Shown here: positions 18,523-26,920 of the stretch, piece after piece
Position numbering within the stretch: position 1 is the stretch's first letter
Layout: each line of letters starts with the position of its first letter
Assembly: GCF_042408735.1 (NCBI RefSeq)
Contig: NZ_JBHOQV010000094.1
Coordinates: forward strand, 62,001-126,000
Reading direction: 5' to 3'
DNA: 64,000 nucleotides
Source: Thermogemmatispora sp042408735
GTDB taxonomy: Bacteria > Chloroflexota > Ktedonobacteria > Ktedonobacterales > Ktedonobacteraceae
The notes under the pieces: model-generated
What the model was told of the DNA's origin: nothing
Databases searched by the model: none
What the model saw: only the letters and a program-made list of their open reading frames with translations
Program-made: the position numbers and the translations under genes

Positions 18523-20361
18523 ATGAGCCAGAGCTATGGTGTGCTACGGGTGGTGCGTATGCCCCATCTTCAACCCCCAACGGCGCGGGGCTGGACCATA
18601 CGCGCGCGCTCTCCTGTTGCCTGGTTGCCGGATGAGCAGCTCGTGCACGTGCTGACGCGTCGAGAGACCAGCATTGGGCGGGCCCTCAGCAACGACATTG
18701 TTCTGATGGATCTCTCGGTCTCGCGCGAGCATGCGCGTCTCATCTTTGATAGCGACGGCTGCTGGTATATCGTCAATCTCACGCCACACAACGTGCTCCG
18801 GGTCAACGGGCAAGCCGTTCCCGCTCACGTCCGTTTCCCCTTACGTTCGCAGGACATCATTGTTCTGGGCAGCACCATGCTCCAATTCCTGGCTCCCCAT
18901 GTCGCTCTGGCCGGGCATGGCCAGGGAGGAGCGGAGCAGAGACCAGACTCCGAGAGCGAGCACGTTACCCAGCTACTACCAGGAGCCCCAGCTCGCGCGT
19001 CCTTAGCGGAGCCGGAGCCGGAGCCGGCCATTTTCCTTCCTGCCGCTCTGCCGTCCGGTGAGGCACAGGCGACGGCCTATTCCGCGTGCGAGGAGGTAGA
19101 GGGAGAAGAGGAGGAGGAAGAGAGTCTGCTCGGAGCGGGAGTGACCATGCAATTCGCCCTCTCGCCGCGGCTGGGGAGGCGCATGCGTTGGCTGATGGCC
19201 GGGGTTGGGCTTGGCATTCTGGCCGTTTGTGCCCTTGTGACCCTCATCCTCAATAGCTTCATCGGGATCAATGCCCTTACCCAAAATGGCGCCTCCAGCT
19301 TGCTGGCAGCGCTCACTATCCCACTGATCCCCGCGCTCGGCACGCTGCTGCTTGTCAACTTCATCGACCGTTTCGAGCGTGAGCCGTGGTATCTGCGTCT
19401 GGCTACCTTCCTCTGGGGCATGGTGATTGCCATTCCCACGGCCTTCTTTATTGAGCGTCTGATCGATAGCGTTCTCCTCAATCTGTTGGAGCCGGGCACG
19501 AGTACCGCTCTGCGCTCGGCCCTGCAGGGACTGAATGCTGGCTTCACCGAAGAGACCATCAAGGGGCTGGGCCTGCTGCTGCTCTTTTTGGTACTGCGCG
19601 ACCAGTTCGACAACATTACCGACGGCATCGTCTACTCGGCTATGATCGGGGCAGGGTTTGCCCTGGTAGAAAACTTCAGCTATTTCGCCAGCGGTTATCG
19701 CAACTCGCTGGTCTTTCTGATTATCTATCGTGTTGTTCTGGGCTGGCTGGGGCACCCAACCTTTACCGCCTGTTTTGGGGCCATGCTGGGCTACACGCGC
19801 CATACACGCTCTCGCTGGCAGCGGGTAGTCATGCCTCTGCTGGGCTACGGCATGGCTGTCATGCTGCACAGCTTTTTTGATTTTGTCGACATTCAGGCGG
19901 GGATGGCGGTCCAGGCCAACCCTGGCAATACGCACGTCGCGCTTCTGGCCCTGGTTGCCATCATCTGTGACTATATCCCGCCCTTCCTGGTCCAGATGCT
20001 GCTCCTCTACCTCCTGATTCGCTCGCTAGCCCACGAGGCGGCCATCATTCGCGAATTTCTGGCCTCCGAGGTCAGCAGCGGGGTGGTCACGGTCGATGAA
20101 TACGTGCTGCTGCAGCACTCCTTTCAGCGCACGCGTCGCGAGCGGGCGGCACTCTGGCAGTATGGGGTCAAGCACTGGTTGCGTGTCAAGGCGCTCTATC
20201 AGGCGGAGATTGGTCTGGCCTTTCGCAAGTGGCATGTGAGCATGGGCGATGGCCAAAAGAATGGCTATCTGCGGCAGCCGGAGGATGCTTATCGGGAGCG
20301 CATTCGTCGCCTGCGTCAGGAAATTCGGGCCGTTGAAGAACAGGCTCAGGCCAGGCGCTAA
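18523..20361 (+). CDS. FHA domain fused to a PrsW-type intramembrane metalloprotease
   Basis: 612 aa. Residues about 40-125 form a forkhead-associated phosphothreonine-binding domain (TSIGRALSNDIVLMDLSVSR followed by EH, with the GR, SRxH and N motifs). An acidic Pro/Ala/Glu linker follows (~135-200). From ~215 come about eight membrane helices with the PrsW/CPBP signatures: EETIK (~344-348), FALVENF (~379-385) and LHSFFDF (~447-453), which supply the predicted metal-binding and catalytic residues. PrsW proteases clip transmembrane anti-sigma factors. The FHA domain would couple cleavage to Ser/Thr phosphorylation. The 90-residue cytoplasmic tail is Arg/Glu-rich. The substrate is unknown; no anti-sigma gene adjoins. 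Confidence 0.88.
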   Translation: MSQSYGVLRVVRMPHLQPPTARGWTIRARSPVAWLPDEQLVHVLTRRETSIGRALSNDIVLMDLSVSREHARLIFDSDGCWYIVNLTPHNVLRVNGQAVPAHVRFPLRSQDIIVLGSTMLQFLAPHVALAGHGQGGAEQRPDSESEHVTQLLPGAPARASLAEPEPEPAIFLPAALPSGEAQATAYSACEEVEGEEEEEESLLGAGVTMQFALSPRLGRRMRWLMAGVGLGILAVCALVTLILNSFIGINALTQNGASSLLAALTIPLIPALGTLLLVNFIDRFEREPWYLRLATFLWGMVIAIPTAFFIERLIDSVLLNLLEPGTSTALRSALQGLNAGFTEETIKGLGLLLLFLVLRDQFDNITDGIVYSAMIGAGFALVENFSYFASGYRNSLVFLIIYRVVLGWLGHPTFTACFGAMLGYTRHTRSRWQRVVMPLLGYGMAVMLHSFFDFVDIQAGMAVQANPGNTHVALLALVAIICDYIPPFLVQMLLLYLLIRSLAHEAAIIREFLASEVSSGVVTVDEYVLLQHSFQRTRRERAALWQYGVKHWLRVKALYQAEIGLAFRKWHVSMGDGQKNGYLRQPEDAYRERIRRLRQEIRAVEEQAQARR

Positions 20362-20671
20362 GGAGCCTGTGCCGTCTATTCGCGCGGTGGAGAGCTTTGT
20401 GATACACTTATGAGGGCAGACGCGTCCATCGCCACGGCCAGACACCCAGGCCAGCCTTCGCGGGTCAGTAGCCTGCCGAACGAGCGCTGTCGTCCCGGAA
20501 GAGCTGCCCTGTGTCAGGGCGGAGAGGAACAGCGTTGCTGTGGCTCTCCTCTTGGGCAGAGCTGGATGCTGGTCGCTGGAGATGCCCGTTGTCGGCCATC
20601 CAGACAGACGCTCACTCCCTCGTCAGGCAGGGATCAGGCGATCACAATGCGGAGGAGTATCCCAGAGGATC
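20362..20671. other. Leader region of the 2-oxoacid dehydrogenase operon
   Basis: 310 bases between the PrsW gene and the E1 alpha start. An open frame from 20540 continues into E1 alpha but its first 44 codons match no E1 sequence. A 7-bp inverted repeat (CTGGATG / CATCCAG) around 20562-20608 is the only structure noticed. The operon promoter is expected here but no strong hexamer pair is visible. Confidence 0.35.
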
Positions 20672-21766
20672 ATGAACGAAGCGGAGCGGGCTGACCTGCT
20701 GTTGCAGACCTATTATTATATGCGCCTCACCCGCGCTATGGAGGATCGCACGCGCACACTCTTTCTGCAGGGGCGGATTGTTGGCGGGGTCTATACGGCG
20801 CAGGGCCACGAGGCGACGACCGTCGGGGCGGCGATGACGCTGCGCGATGGGGACTGCATTGTACCGCAGCATCGAGATCTGGGCATGCATCTGGTACGGG
20901 GAGTCTCGCCGCGCGCTGTGATGTGCCAGTGGTTGGCACGTGGCAATGCTCCGACGCTGGGACGTGACGGCCAATTGCACATTGGCGACATGCATCATGG
21001 GGTTGTCCCGATGATCAGTATGCTGGGCGAGTCGCTGCCGGTAGCCTGCGGCGTTGCCCTGGTCATGAAGATGCGCCGTCGTTCGACGGTGGTGCTGGCC
21101 TCCTGTGGCGATGGGGCAACCAGTACCGGTGCCTTTCACGAGGCTCTCAATTTTGCCGCGGTGCAAAAGCTGCCCGTGGTCTTTCTCATTGAGAACAACG
21201 GCTACGCCTATTCGACGCCGACAGCCAGGCAGTTTGCTATCGAGCAGCTTGCGCAGCGAGCCTTAGGCTACGGTATGCCTGGCGAGAGCGTTGACGGCAA
21301 CGACGTGTTGGCGGTGATGGAGGTAGTTGGGCGGGCGGTGGCCCAGGCGCGCGAGGGCCGAGGGCCGGCGCTGGTCGAGTGTCGGACGTTCCGCGTCCGT
21401 GGCCACTCTGAGGCTGATAAGGCCGACTACGTGCCGCCAGCCCTCCGCGAGGAGTGGCTCGCCAGGGACCCGATCAAGCGCTTTGAGGAGTATTTGACCG
21501 CTCAGGGGCTGCTGACTACGGAGCGCCGCCGGGAGATCGAGAGCCGCGTCCGAGCTGTGGTGGATGATGCCGTGGCCTTTGCCGAGGCCAGTCCTCCGCC
21601 CGATCCGGCGACAGTAGCCGACTATGTCTTTGCTCCCGAGGGGCCGATCGCTATCGTGGGCGAGCCGGATGCGACCGATCCACGCTACGTGAATGCCCTG
21701 GATACGCGCACCGGCAGGCCCTTCTGTACGATGAGTCAGGTAGAGGAGGCTGTTACTCGGCTATGA
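20672..21766 (+). CDS. 2-oxoacid dehydrogenase E1 component, alpha subunit
   Basis: Thiamine-diphosphate enzyme that decarboxylates a 2-oxoacid (pyruvate or branched-chain) and passes the acyl group to E2 lipoate. 364 aa from ATG 20672, chosen because AGAGGATC precedes it and homology begins at once (MNEAERADLLLQTYYYMRLT). The ThDP motif is GDGATSTGAFHEALNFAAV-x-KLPVVFLIENN (~residues 145-175), with the RGHSEADKADY phosphorylation-loop-like segment near 250. The stop overlaps the E1 beta start by ATGA. Pyruvate versus branched-chain specificity is not decided by what I can see. Confidence 0.93.
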   Translation: MNEAERADLLLQTYYYMRLTRAMEDRTRTLFLQGRIVGGVYTAQGHEATTVGAAMTLRDGDCIVPQHRDLGMHLVRGVSPRAVMCQWLARGNAPTLGRDGQLHIGDMHHGVVPMISMLGESLPVACGVALVMKMRRRSTVVLASCGDGATSTGAFHEALNFAAVQKLPVVFLIENNGYAYSTPTARQFAIEQLAQRALGYGMPGESVDGNDVLAVMEVVGRAVAQAREGRGPALVECRTFRVRGHSEADKADYVPPALREEWLARDPIKRFEEYLTAQGLLTTERRREIESRVRAVVDDAVAFAEASPPPDPATVADYVFAPEGPIAIVGEPDATDPRYVNALDTRTGRPFCTMSQVEEAVTRL

Positions 21767-22746
21767 CTGCAGTAACCTATCTGGAAGCGATCAGCCAGGC
21801 GATCCGCGAGGAGATGCGGCGCGACGAGTCGGTCTTTCTCCTTGGCGAGGATGTCGGCACCTACGGCGGAGCTTTTAAGGTCAGCGCCGGCTTTCTCGAA
21901 GAGTTTGGCCCGGAGCGCGTGATCGATACCCCGATGTCTGAAACGGCTATTATTGGTTCGGCGGTGGGGGCGGCTCTGATGGGGATGCGTCCGATTGCCG
22001 AGATGCAGTACATCGATTTTATCACCTGCGGCTTCGACCAGATTGTGAATATGGCCTGCAAGATGTACTGGCGCTCCGGTATTCCCCTGCCCCTGGTGAT
22101 CCGAGGGCCCGCCGGCGGGGGCACCCATGGCGGCCCATTCCATTCGGCCAGCCCAGAAGCCTGGTTCTTCCATACGCCAGGCATCAAGGTCGTGATGCCG
22201 GCCACCACCTACGACGCCAAGGGCCTGCTGAAGGCGGCTATCCGCGACAACAATCCTGTTCTCTATCTGGAGCATAAGCTGCTCTATCGCCTGCCCGAGC
22301 TGCGCGAGGAGCTGCCGAACGAGGACTACATTGTCCCGCTGGGGAAGGCCATTATCCGCCGTCGCGGCCAGCATATGACGATGCTGACCTACGGAGCGAT
22401 GGTCCATCAGTGCCTGAAGGCCGCCGAGCAGCTCGCGGCTGAGGATGGGCTGGCGGTCGAAGTTGTGGATCTGCGCAGCCTGACGCCTCTCGATCGCGAG
22501 ACGATTAAGGAGTCGGTCAAGCGGACCAACAAGGTCCTGATTGTCCATGAGGATACGCTGACCGGCGGCGTGGGGGCCGAGTTAGCAGCTCTGCTGGCCG
22601 AAGAGCTATTTGACTATCTCGATGGTCCAATTATGCGTGTAGCGGCGCCCGACGCGCCCTATCCCTATGCCCCAGCCCTAGAGATGGCCTACTTGCCTGG
22701 CGTCGAGCGCATCGTGGCTGTGGCGCGCCAGCTCGCCGCCTATTAG
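21763..22746 (+). CDS. 2-oxoacid dehydrogenase E1 component, beta subunit
   Basis: Partner of the alpha subunit, forming the alpha2beta2 E1 heterotetramer. 327 aa, normal length. Characteristic blocks: FLLGEDVGTYGGAFKVSAGF (~25-45), DTPMSETAIIGSAVGAAL (~60-77), VIRGPAGGGTHGGPFHS (~110-126) and VVDLRSLTPLDRETI (~240). The 4-base overlap with E1 alpha implies coupled translation in equal amounts. Confidence 0.94.
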   Translation: MTAVTYLEAISQAIREEMRRDESVFLLGEDVGTYGGAFKVSAGFLEEFGPERVIDTPMSETAIIGSAVGAALMGMRPIAEMQYIDFITCGFDQIVNMACKMYWRSGIPLPLVIRGPAGGGTHGGPFHSASPEAWFFHTPGIKVVMPATTYDAKGLLKAAIRDNNPVLYLEHKLLYRLPELREELPNEDYIVPLGKAIIRRRGQHMTMLTYGAMVHQCLKAAEQLAAEDGLAVEVVDLRSLTPLDRETIKESVKRTNKVLIVHEDTLTGGVGAELAALLAEELFDYLDGPIMRVAAPDAPYPYAPALEMAYLPGVERIVAVARQLAAY

Positions 22747-22876
22747 CGCCAGCGGAGGCTTGAGAGGGAGGGCGGCCTGAGATGCGTAAGATAAGAGGAT
22801 GCAAAGGCAACGGGTGATCCGCTCGCCACTGATCTGAAAGGAAACCTATGGAGTAATTGTTTGCGAGGAGTGGACT

Positions 22877-24265
22877 ATGCCAACGCCGGTGAAATTCCCC
22901 CGTCTCGGCGAGTCAGTTGCAGAAGGAACCGTCGCTGCCTGGCTCAAGCGTGAGGGCGATTATGTGGAAAAGGATGAGGCTCTGGCTGAGGTAGTGACCG
23001 ACAAGGTCAATGCTGAGCTTCCTTCACCAGTAGCTGGTCGGCTGGTCAAGATCCTGGTACCTGCTGACCAAACGGTGCCAGTGGGAACGGCGATCGCCCT
23101 CATCGAGGAGGAGGGAGCCGCTGCTGGAGTAGCCGAGGAAGCGAGCGCAGGCGCGGACAAAGCTGCCGCCACGCGGGAAGCTGCGGCGGCGACGGTTGAG
23201 CCGGTAACTTCTGCTGCTGCAGTGCAGCGTGGCACCTCAGCCCTCTCCCTGGAGGCTGGGGCCGTGACGGCGGAGCCACACGATGGTCAGCAGCCGGGTG
23301 AGCGTCAGCGTATTTCGCCTTTGGCGCGTCGCCTGGCTCGTGAGCACGGCATCGATCTGAACGATATCAAAGGCACCGGCATCGGGGGACGGGTGCGCAA
23401 AGAAGATATCCTGGCTTATCTGGAGCAGCGTCAGGCTCAGACCCAGACGGTACGGGCGCCTGCTGCGACCGTTCAAGCCAGGCCCGCCGTGGCCGCTGTC
23501 GATAGCCTGGGGGCGGTCGCCGCTCAGGCCGCCAAAGGGCCGGAGCCGCTGGCCGTTGGCCCAGACGAGGAGGTCATCGTCCCCGACCGCATGCGCCTGG
23601 CCATCGCCGAGCACATGGTGCGCAGCAAGCGGACAGCGCCCCACGCTACCACCGTGGTTGAGGTCGACATGACCGCCATTGCTCGCTGGCTGGAGCGCAA
23701 TAAGGAGGAGTTCAAGCGGCGCGAGGGCTACAGCATCAGTTACGTTCCCTTCGTCATGAAGGCCGTCTGCGAGGGTATTCGCAAGGTACCGCTGATCAAC
23801 TCCACCTGGACCGAGGACAATCGCATTATTGTTAAAAAGCGCATCCATCTTGGGGTAGCGGTGGCCACCGACAGCGGCCTGGTCGTGCCTACCATTCACG
23901 ATGCCGATCAGTATACCATTGCCGGTCTGGCGCGGCGCCTCAGCGAAGTTGCCCAGCGAGCGCGCAGCAATCGGCTGACGGTGCAGGATTTGCAGGGGAG
24001 CACCTTTGTGGTCAATAACCCGGGCACCTTTGGTACAATACTATCGGTACCGATTATCAACCAGCCCCATGCGGCTATTCTCAGCATGGATGCCGTGGTC
24101 AAGCGCCCGGTAGTGACGGAGGATGATGCCATCGCGATCCGTTACATGATGTACCTCTGTCTCTCCTTTGACCATCGCATCCTCGATGGGGCAGGGGCTG
24201 CCACCTTCCTGCAGGCCGTGCGGGCCAAGCTGCAGAGCTACGGACCCGAGATCGATGTCTACTAG
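22877..24265 (+). CDS. Dihydrolipoamide acyltransferase (E2) of the 2-oxoacid dehydrogenase complex
   Basis: Core of the complex: accepts the acyl group on lipoyl-lysine and transfers it to CoA. 462 aa with one lipoyl domain (1-80; the modified Lys is in VVTDKVNAE, ~residue 42), an Ala/Val/Glu linker, a peripheral-subunit-binding domain (RISPLARRLAREHGIDLNDI, ~residues 138-175), a second Ala/Gln linker, and the catalytic domain ending in CLSFDHRILDGAGAATFL with the catalytic His. GAGGAG stands 6 bases before the ATG. It is 130 bases after E1 beta. The E3 gene (lpd) is not nearby, so E3 must be supplied from elsewhere. Confidence 0.95.
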   Translation: MPTPVKFPRLGESVAEGTVAAWLKREGDYVEKDEALAEVVTDKVNAELPSPVAGRLVKILVPADQTVPVGTAIALIEEEGAAAGVAEEASAGADKAAATREAAAATVEPVTSAAAVQRGTSALSLEAGAVTAEPHDGQQPGERQRISPLARRLAREHGIDLNDIKGTGIGGRVRKEDILAYLEQRQAQTQTVRAPAATVQARPAVAAVDSLGAVAAQAAKGPEPLAVGPDEEVIVPDRMRLAIAEHMVRSKRTAPHATTVVEVDMTAIARWLERNKEEFKRREGYSISYVPFVMKAVCEGIRKVPLINSTWTEDNRIIVKKRIHLGVAVATDSGLVVPTIHDADQYTIAGLARRLSEVAQRARSNRLTVQDLQGSTFVVNNPGTFGTILSVPIINQPHAAILSMDAVVKRPVVTEDDAIAIRYMMYLCLSFDHRILDGAGAATFLQAVRAKLQSYGPEIDVY

Positions 24266-24370
24266 CTAGTAGGAGGGAGGCTGTCGCCAGGGAAGGCTGA
24301 GGAGGGCTGGCGCTGGCGCTGGCCTCGGCCAGCCGGGTGGCCGGCGAGCCTCTTTATCAGCCGACCTGCA

Positions 24371-24410
24371 GCCAAGCCAAGCTAAGCTAAGCTAAGAAGC
24401 CAAGCCAAGA
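24371..24410. repeat. Five-base tandem repeat before lipA
   Basis: A run of CCAAG and CTAAG pentamers: two CCAAG, three CTAAG, an AAG, then two more CCAAG. It ends about 25 bases before the lipA start, just ahead of its GAGGAA ribosome site. The repeat is imperfect and short; slippage would change spacing in the leader, not the reading frame. Confidence 0.7.
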
Positions 24411-24434
24411 GAGGAAGGAAGTAGAGGAACGATC

Positions 24435-25307
24435 ATGGCGACCATTATCCCTGAGCGCCGCCCCTCGTGGTTGCGCGTGCGCCCGCCCGAGGGGGAGAGC
24501 TACCAGGAGATCAAGCGGCTCATGCGCAGCAAGGCGCTGCATACAGTCTGTGAAGAGGCGCGCTGCCCCAACATGCGCGAGTGTTGGGGGCACGGCACAG
24601 CCACCTTCATGATTCTGGGGCGTATCTGCACGCGCAGCTGTGGCTTCTGCGCCGTCGAGACGGGGCGGCCCCTGGGAGTAGACTGGGAGGAGCCGAAGCG
24701 CGTGGCTGAGGCCGTACGGCAGATGGGGCTACGCTATGCCGTAGTGACCTCGGTCAATCGCGACGAGCTGAAGGATGGAGGGGCGTCCATCTTTGCGGCC
24801 ACCATTCGCTGGATCCGGCGCCTCAATCCTGGCTGCAAGGTGGAGGTGCTCACGCCCGACTTCAAAGGGGACTATGAGGCGCTCAAGGTGGTGATGGACG
24901 CCAGGCCCGATGTCTTCAACCACAACGTTGAGACGGTGCCCCGCCTCTATCGTCGTGTGCGACCCCAGGCAGTCTACCAACGCTCGCTGCAAGTGCTCAA
25001 GTGGGCCAAGGAGCTTCATCCCGAGGCTCCAACCAAGTCCGGTTTCATGCTCGGCCTCGGCGAAACCTGGGACGAGGTGCTGGAGGTCATGCGCGATTTG
25101 CGGGCCCACGACGTTGATATCCTCACCATTGGCCAGTATCTGCGCCCCTCGTTCCAGCATTTGCCGATCCAGCGCTATGTACCTCTGGAGGAGTTCGCTG
25201 CCCTCAAAGAGGAAGGGAAGAAGATGGGCTTCCGTCACGTGGAGTCCGGTCCCTTCGTGCGCAGCTCCTATCACGCTCACGAGCAGGCGGAGGAGGCCCT
25301 GCAGTGA
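24435..25307 (+). CDS. lipA: Lipoyl synthase
   Basis: Radical-SAM enzyme that inserts two sulfurs into octanoyl-lysine to make lipoyl groups, here probably on the adjacent E2. 290 aa. Auxiliary-cluster cysteines are in EEARCPNMRECW (~residues 36-47); the radical-SAM triad C-x3-C-x2-C is in RICTRSCGFCAVE (~60-72); the C-terminal RSSYHA motif supplies the Ser ligand/sulfur-site residue. All expected ligands are present. The position directly after the dehydrogenase genes fits a common function. Confidence 0.97.
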   Translation: MATIIPERRPSWLRVRPPEGESYQEIKRLMRSKALHTVCEEARCPNMRECWGHGTATFMILGRICTRSCGFCAVETGRPLGVDWEEPKRVAEAVRQMGLRYAVVTSVNRDELKDGGASIFAATIRWIRRLNPGCKVEVLTPDFKGDYEALKVVMDARPDVFNHNVETVPRLYRRVRPQAVYQRSLQVLKWAKELHPEAPTKSGFMLGLGETWDEVLEVMRDLRAHDVDILTIGQYLRPSFQHLPIQRYVPLEEFAALKEEGKKMGFRHVESGPFVRSSYHAHEQAEEALQ

Positions 25308-25433
25308 GCGGGCCAGCGCCCAAGGGGGTCTGGCTCGGAGAGGAAAAGGGCGCTGGCGCTGGCTCTGGCCACAGGTGCCGCCTGGTCCTGGCCTGGCGCT
25401 CACAAGACTTCAATTGGGGAGGGAAAGCCATCC

Positions 25434-26240
25434 ATGAAAGCACGGCTCAACGGTGTCCAGATCGCCTATGACGATCATGGGGCGGGGTTGCCTGTGCTCT
25501 TCCTGCACGCTTTCCCGCTGAATCGTCGCATGTGGCAGGGCGAGATGGAGGGGCTGCTGCGGGAAGGCCGCTATCGCCTGGTGGCCCTCGATTGGCGCGG
25601 CTTTGGCGAGAGCGAAATTGACCGCGAGGTTCTGACGATGGAGACGCTGGCCGACGATGTCGCAGCGCTGATGGACTGGTTGGGGATGGATGGCGCTGTC
25701 CTCTGCGGCCTGTCGATGGGTGGCTATGTGGCCTTTGCCTTTCTGCGCAAGTATGCGCAGCGCGTCCGCGGCCTGATCCTGGCCGATACCCGGCCCGAAG
25801 CTGATAGTGAGGAAGGGAAGGCCAACCGCGAGCAGTTGGCGCGTCTGGCCGAAACCCAGGGAGTTGAAGCCGTGGCCGATCTGCAGATCCCGCGCCTGCT
25901 CGCTGAGGAGACGCGCCGTCAGCGGCCCGAGGTCGAGGCCCAGGTGCGCCGCTTGATTGCCGCGACCACACCACGGGGGATTGCGGCGGCTTCACGCGGC
26001 ATGGCTCAGCGGGCCGATGCTCGTGAGCTATTGCCCACCATTGGCTGTCCGGTGCTGGTTCTTGTGGGCGAGCAGGATCAGCTTTCTCCCCCCTCGCTGG
26101 CCCAGGAATACGCCGCGCGCATCCCTCAGGCTCAGCTGCAGGTGATCCCACGAGCCGGCCATCTCTCCAATTTAGAACAGCCGCAGGCTTTTCTTGATGC
26201 CGTGAGCGCTTTCCTCCGCTCCGCCTTTGCGCCTTTCTGA
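25434..26240 (+). CDS. Alpha/beta-fold hydrolase
   Basis: 268-aa cytoplasmic hydrolase of the epoxide-hydrolase/esterase-like group. The oxyanion-hole segment LFLHAFPLNRRMW (~residue 25), nucleophile elbow GLSMGG (~97-102), acid in GEQDQL (~210) and His in RAGHLSNLEQP (~240) give a full Ser-Asp-His triad. Substrate unknown. It follows lipA by about 125 bases on the same strand; a role in ester or thioester turnover linked to the 2-oxoacid pathway is only a contextual guess. Confidence 0.86.
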   Translation: MKARLNGVQIAYDDHGAGLPVLFLHAFPLNRRMWQGEMEGLLREGRYRLVALDWRGFGESEIDREVLTMETLADDVAALMDWLGMDGAVLCGLSMGGYVAFAFLRKYAQRVRGLILADTRPEADSEEGKANREQLARLAETQGVEAVADLQIPRLLAEETRRQRPEVEAQVRRLIAATTPRGIAAASRGMAQRADARELLPTIGCPVLVLVGEQDQLSPPSLAQEYAARIPQAQLQVIPRAGHLSNLEQPQAFLDAVSAFLRSAFAPF

Positions 26241-26349
26241 GCAGCTCTCAAGGTCCGTCTGGGCAGCAGGGCCAACCCTGCTGCCGGGCAGGCAGAGGTG
26301 GTTTGTTGCTGTGTTGTTGTGCTCTAGGGTAAGGGAAATAGAAGAGGCG

Positions 26350-26754
26350 ATGGGTGATGATTGTGATCGGGGTGAGGGACGTCACCCGATTGTGCTGGTT
26401 GTAGATGACAATCCGGCCATTCGCGATATGGTAGCCTGGGCCTTGGAGCTGGATGGCTACGAGCCAGCGGAGGCCGCTGAGGGGCAGGAGGCCCTGGCCT
26501 GGCTTGATAACGCAGTGCGCGAGGGACGCTATCCCGCTGTTATCCTGCTTGATCTTGCTATGCCAGGCATGGATGGCGAAACCTTTCTGCAGCGTCTGCG
26601 CTCCCGCTGGGAACCGGCCTATCCCTTCCCGCGGATTGTGGTCATCACCGCTGGCAGCGGACTGGACACCGCTGCCTCGGAGGTGCAGCAGGTCATTGTG
26701 AAACCCTTTCACGTCCGCGACCTGCTCGACGTGATCCGCCGCTTGACCCCCTGA
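26350..26754 (+). CDS. Single-domain response regulator (CheY-like)
   Basis: 134-aa receiver domain without an output domain. The acidic pair (VLVVDDNPAIRDMV), phospho-acceptor Asp (ILLDLAMPGMDG), Thr (VITAG) and Lys (VKPFHV) are all present, so phosphorylation should be possible. ATG 26350 is chosen over 26227 because the receiver fold starts right after it and the longer form would overlap the hydrolase gene. No histidine kinase adjoins, so its partner is unknown. Confidence 0.88.
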   Translation: MGDDCDRGEGRHPIVLVVDDNPAIRDMVAWALELDGYEPAEAAEGQEALAWLDNAVREGRYPAVILLDLAMPGMDGETFLQRLRSRWEPAYPFPRIVVITAGSGLDTAASEVQQVIVKPFHVRDLLDVIRRLTP

Positions 26755-26862
26755 TGGCTGTCGCCGAGAGAGGAAGACCGCCGGCCTTCCAAGGACGACC
26801 AGGTCACCCACTGTTCGGGCCGGCTCAGGAGTGCCGAGCCTGATAGCGCGTTGTCATCCCTC

Positions 26863-26890
26863 AGTGGCAAGAGCCGCGGCTCTTGCCACT
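26863..26890. terminator. Bidirectional terminator
   Basis: Thirteen-base arms (AGTGGCAAGAGCC / GGCTCTTGCCACT) around a 2-base centre, between the convergent response-regulator and mannosyltransferase-like genes. CGCCTTTTG follows on the plus strand. Confidence 0.75.
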
Positions 26891-26920
26891 TCGCCTTTTG
26901 TCGGCCCCCTGCTCTTGATC

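Noticed and set aside
19003..19935. 310-aa minus-strand open frame
   Set aside because: Antisense to the FHA-PrsW gene, low-complexity Gln/Arg translation.
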